Shown here in pieces: positions 63,511 to 64,000 of a DNA stretch of 64,000 bases. The position numbers and the translations under genes were made by a program. Positions within the stretch are counted from its first letter, which is position 1, and each line of letters starts with the position of its first letter. Below the pieces are notes generated by a model. That model made no database searches. It was not told the origin of the DNA and was given only the letters and a program-made list of their open reading frames with translations. Location: the NCBI GenBank assembly GCA_022410635.1, contig JAJVDF010000507.1, forward strand, positions 289,006 through 353,005, written 5' to 3'. Source of the DNA: Tretioscincus oriximinensis (Eukaryota; Chordata; Lepidosauria; Squamata; Gymnophthalmidae).

Positions 63511-63678
63511 ATATCCACAGAAATACAGTTTATAGAAGCAGAAGTGATTAGAAAAGAGACTGTAGACAGAACTGTGTATCCATTCCAGCCAGCTGAAGAT
63601 GAATTAATGAAAGAAGATGATGGGCAGCTCCTGGTAGATGTTAGAACATTGACCCATGACATCAGATATAAGCTTTAG
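63511..63678 (+). other. Short open frame after a splice-acceptor-like site, unidentified
   Basis: 56 codons open, ending in TAG at 63676. The acceptor-like AAATATCCACAG ends at 63520. The translation after it includes VDRTVYPFQPAEDELMKED and LLVDVRTLTHDIRYKL, a composition more protein-like than most open frames here. I do not recognise it, there is no clear donor, and it does not resemble the known GRIK2 tail. It may be chance or a pseudogene scrap. Confidence 0.15.
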
Positions 63679-64000
63679 GATTACTGCCATTACAGTGTTA
63701 GGANATTTTAACAAGACTTCAAATAATATCTGACATGCAAGGCTGAAGGTAATGAACTTGGAATAAATCCAGTAGATTCACACTGATTCTGACAGTTAAT
63801 TTTGTGTGAACTCCATCAAAGTAAAGAGGAGACATATGTTAAGCAGAGCAAACAATAAAATAAGTTTCCCCAAAAACCCAGAGGAAAAAGCAAAATCACA
63901 TTAAAATGATTATCCTTTCTGCTGCCACCCACATGCGTGTAGACTATGGCAGACCCCATTCCCAATGTGAAAAGGGCAATCGTATGTATATATGATGTGG
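63679..64000. other. Intronic sequence to window end, nothing recognised
   Basis: No gene or named repeat. The next GRIK2 coding exon is not reached. Confidence 0.4.

Overview
The window is vertebrate nuclear DNA: AT-rich, almost gene-free and crowded with old interspersed repeats. Two short coding exons, both on the + strand at 27782-28007 and 50429-50679, carry the end of the glutamate-binding S2 segment and the last membrane helix of a kainate receptor. The residues match GRIK2 (GluK2) better than GRIK1. The rest is intron: at least 27.8 kb before the first exon, 22.4 kb between the two, and at least 13.3 kb after the second. The terminal coding exon is not in the window. The co-occurrence of CR1, L2, an L1-type LINE, Ty3/gypsy elements, hAT-like foldback elements and a tRNA SINE with an L2-type tail suggests a non-avian reptile, most likely a squamate. 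That is an inference from repeat content, not a species call. Dozens of single N bases are scattered through the sequence and look like unresolved or polymorphic positions rather than gaps.

Layout. 1-27781, upstream intron: a SINE (1667-1940), a 195-bp hairpin MITE beside a CR1 end (4678-5230), a degenerate Ty3/gypsy element on the - strand (7640-11240), a 621-bp hAT-like foldback element (16995-17615), two more SINEs and several L2 ends (20846-26306), then a CT-rich microsatellite just before the exon. 28008-50428, middle intron: palindromic elements at 30.1, 30.6 and 33.3 kb, non-autonomous elements sharing a GGCTGCATC-type end (35.8-38.7 kb), L2 and L1 fragments (40.4-43.4 kb), and a nested cluster at 44.7-49.9 kb. 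In that cluster an L2 is split by a second 621-bp foldback element, a - strand gypsy gag-protease-RT relic is split by CR1, and a third gypsy fragment ends in a probable LTR. 50680-64000, downstream intron: quiet sequence near the exon, two large TIR elements (52.5 and 55.9 kb), LINE endonuclease and CR1 relics, and a cluster of a SINE-sized retroposon (59.5-62.4 kb), two copies of which are near-perfect inverted dimers.

The only functional gene content I can support is the receptor. All transposon reading frames seen are truncated or broken. The most interesting signals are the structured non-coding elements: the paired 621-bp foldback elements with 8-bp target duplications, the tailless palindromic retroposons with 12-15 bp duplications, and the shared 3' tail of the SINE and the local L2 LINE.
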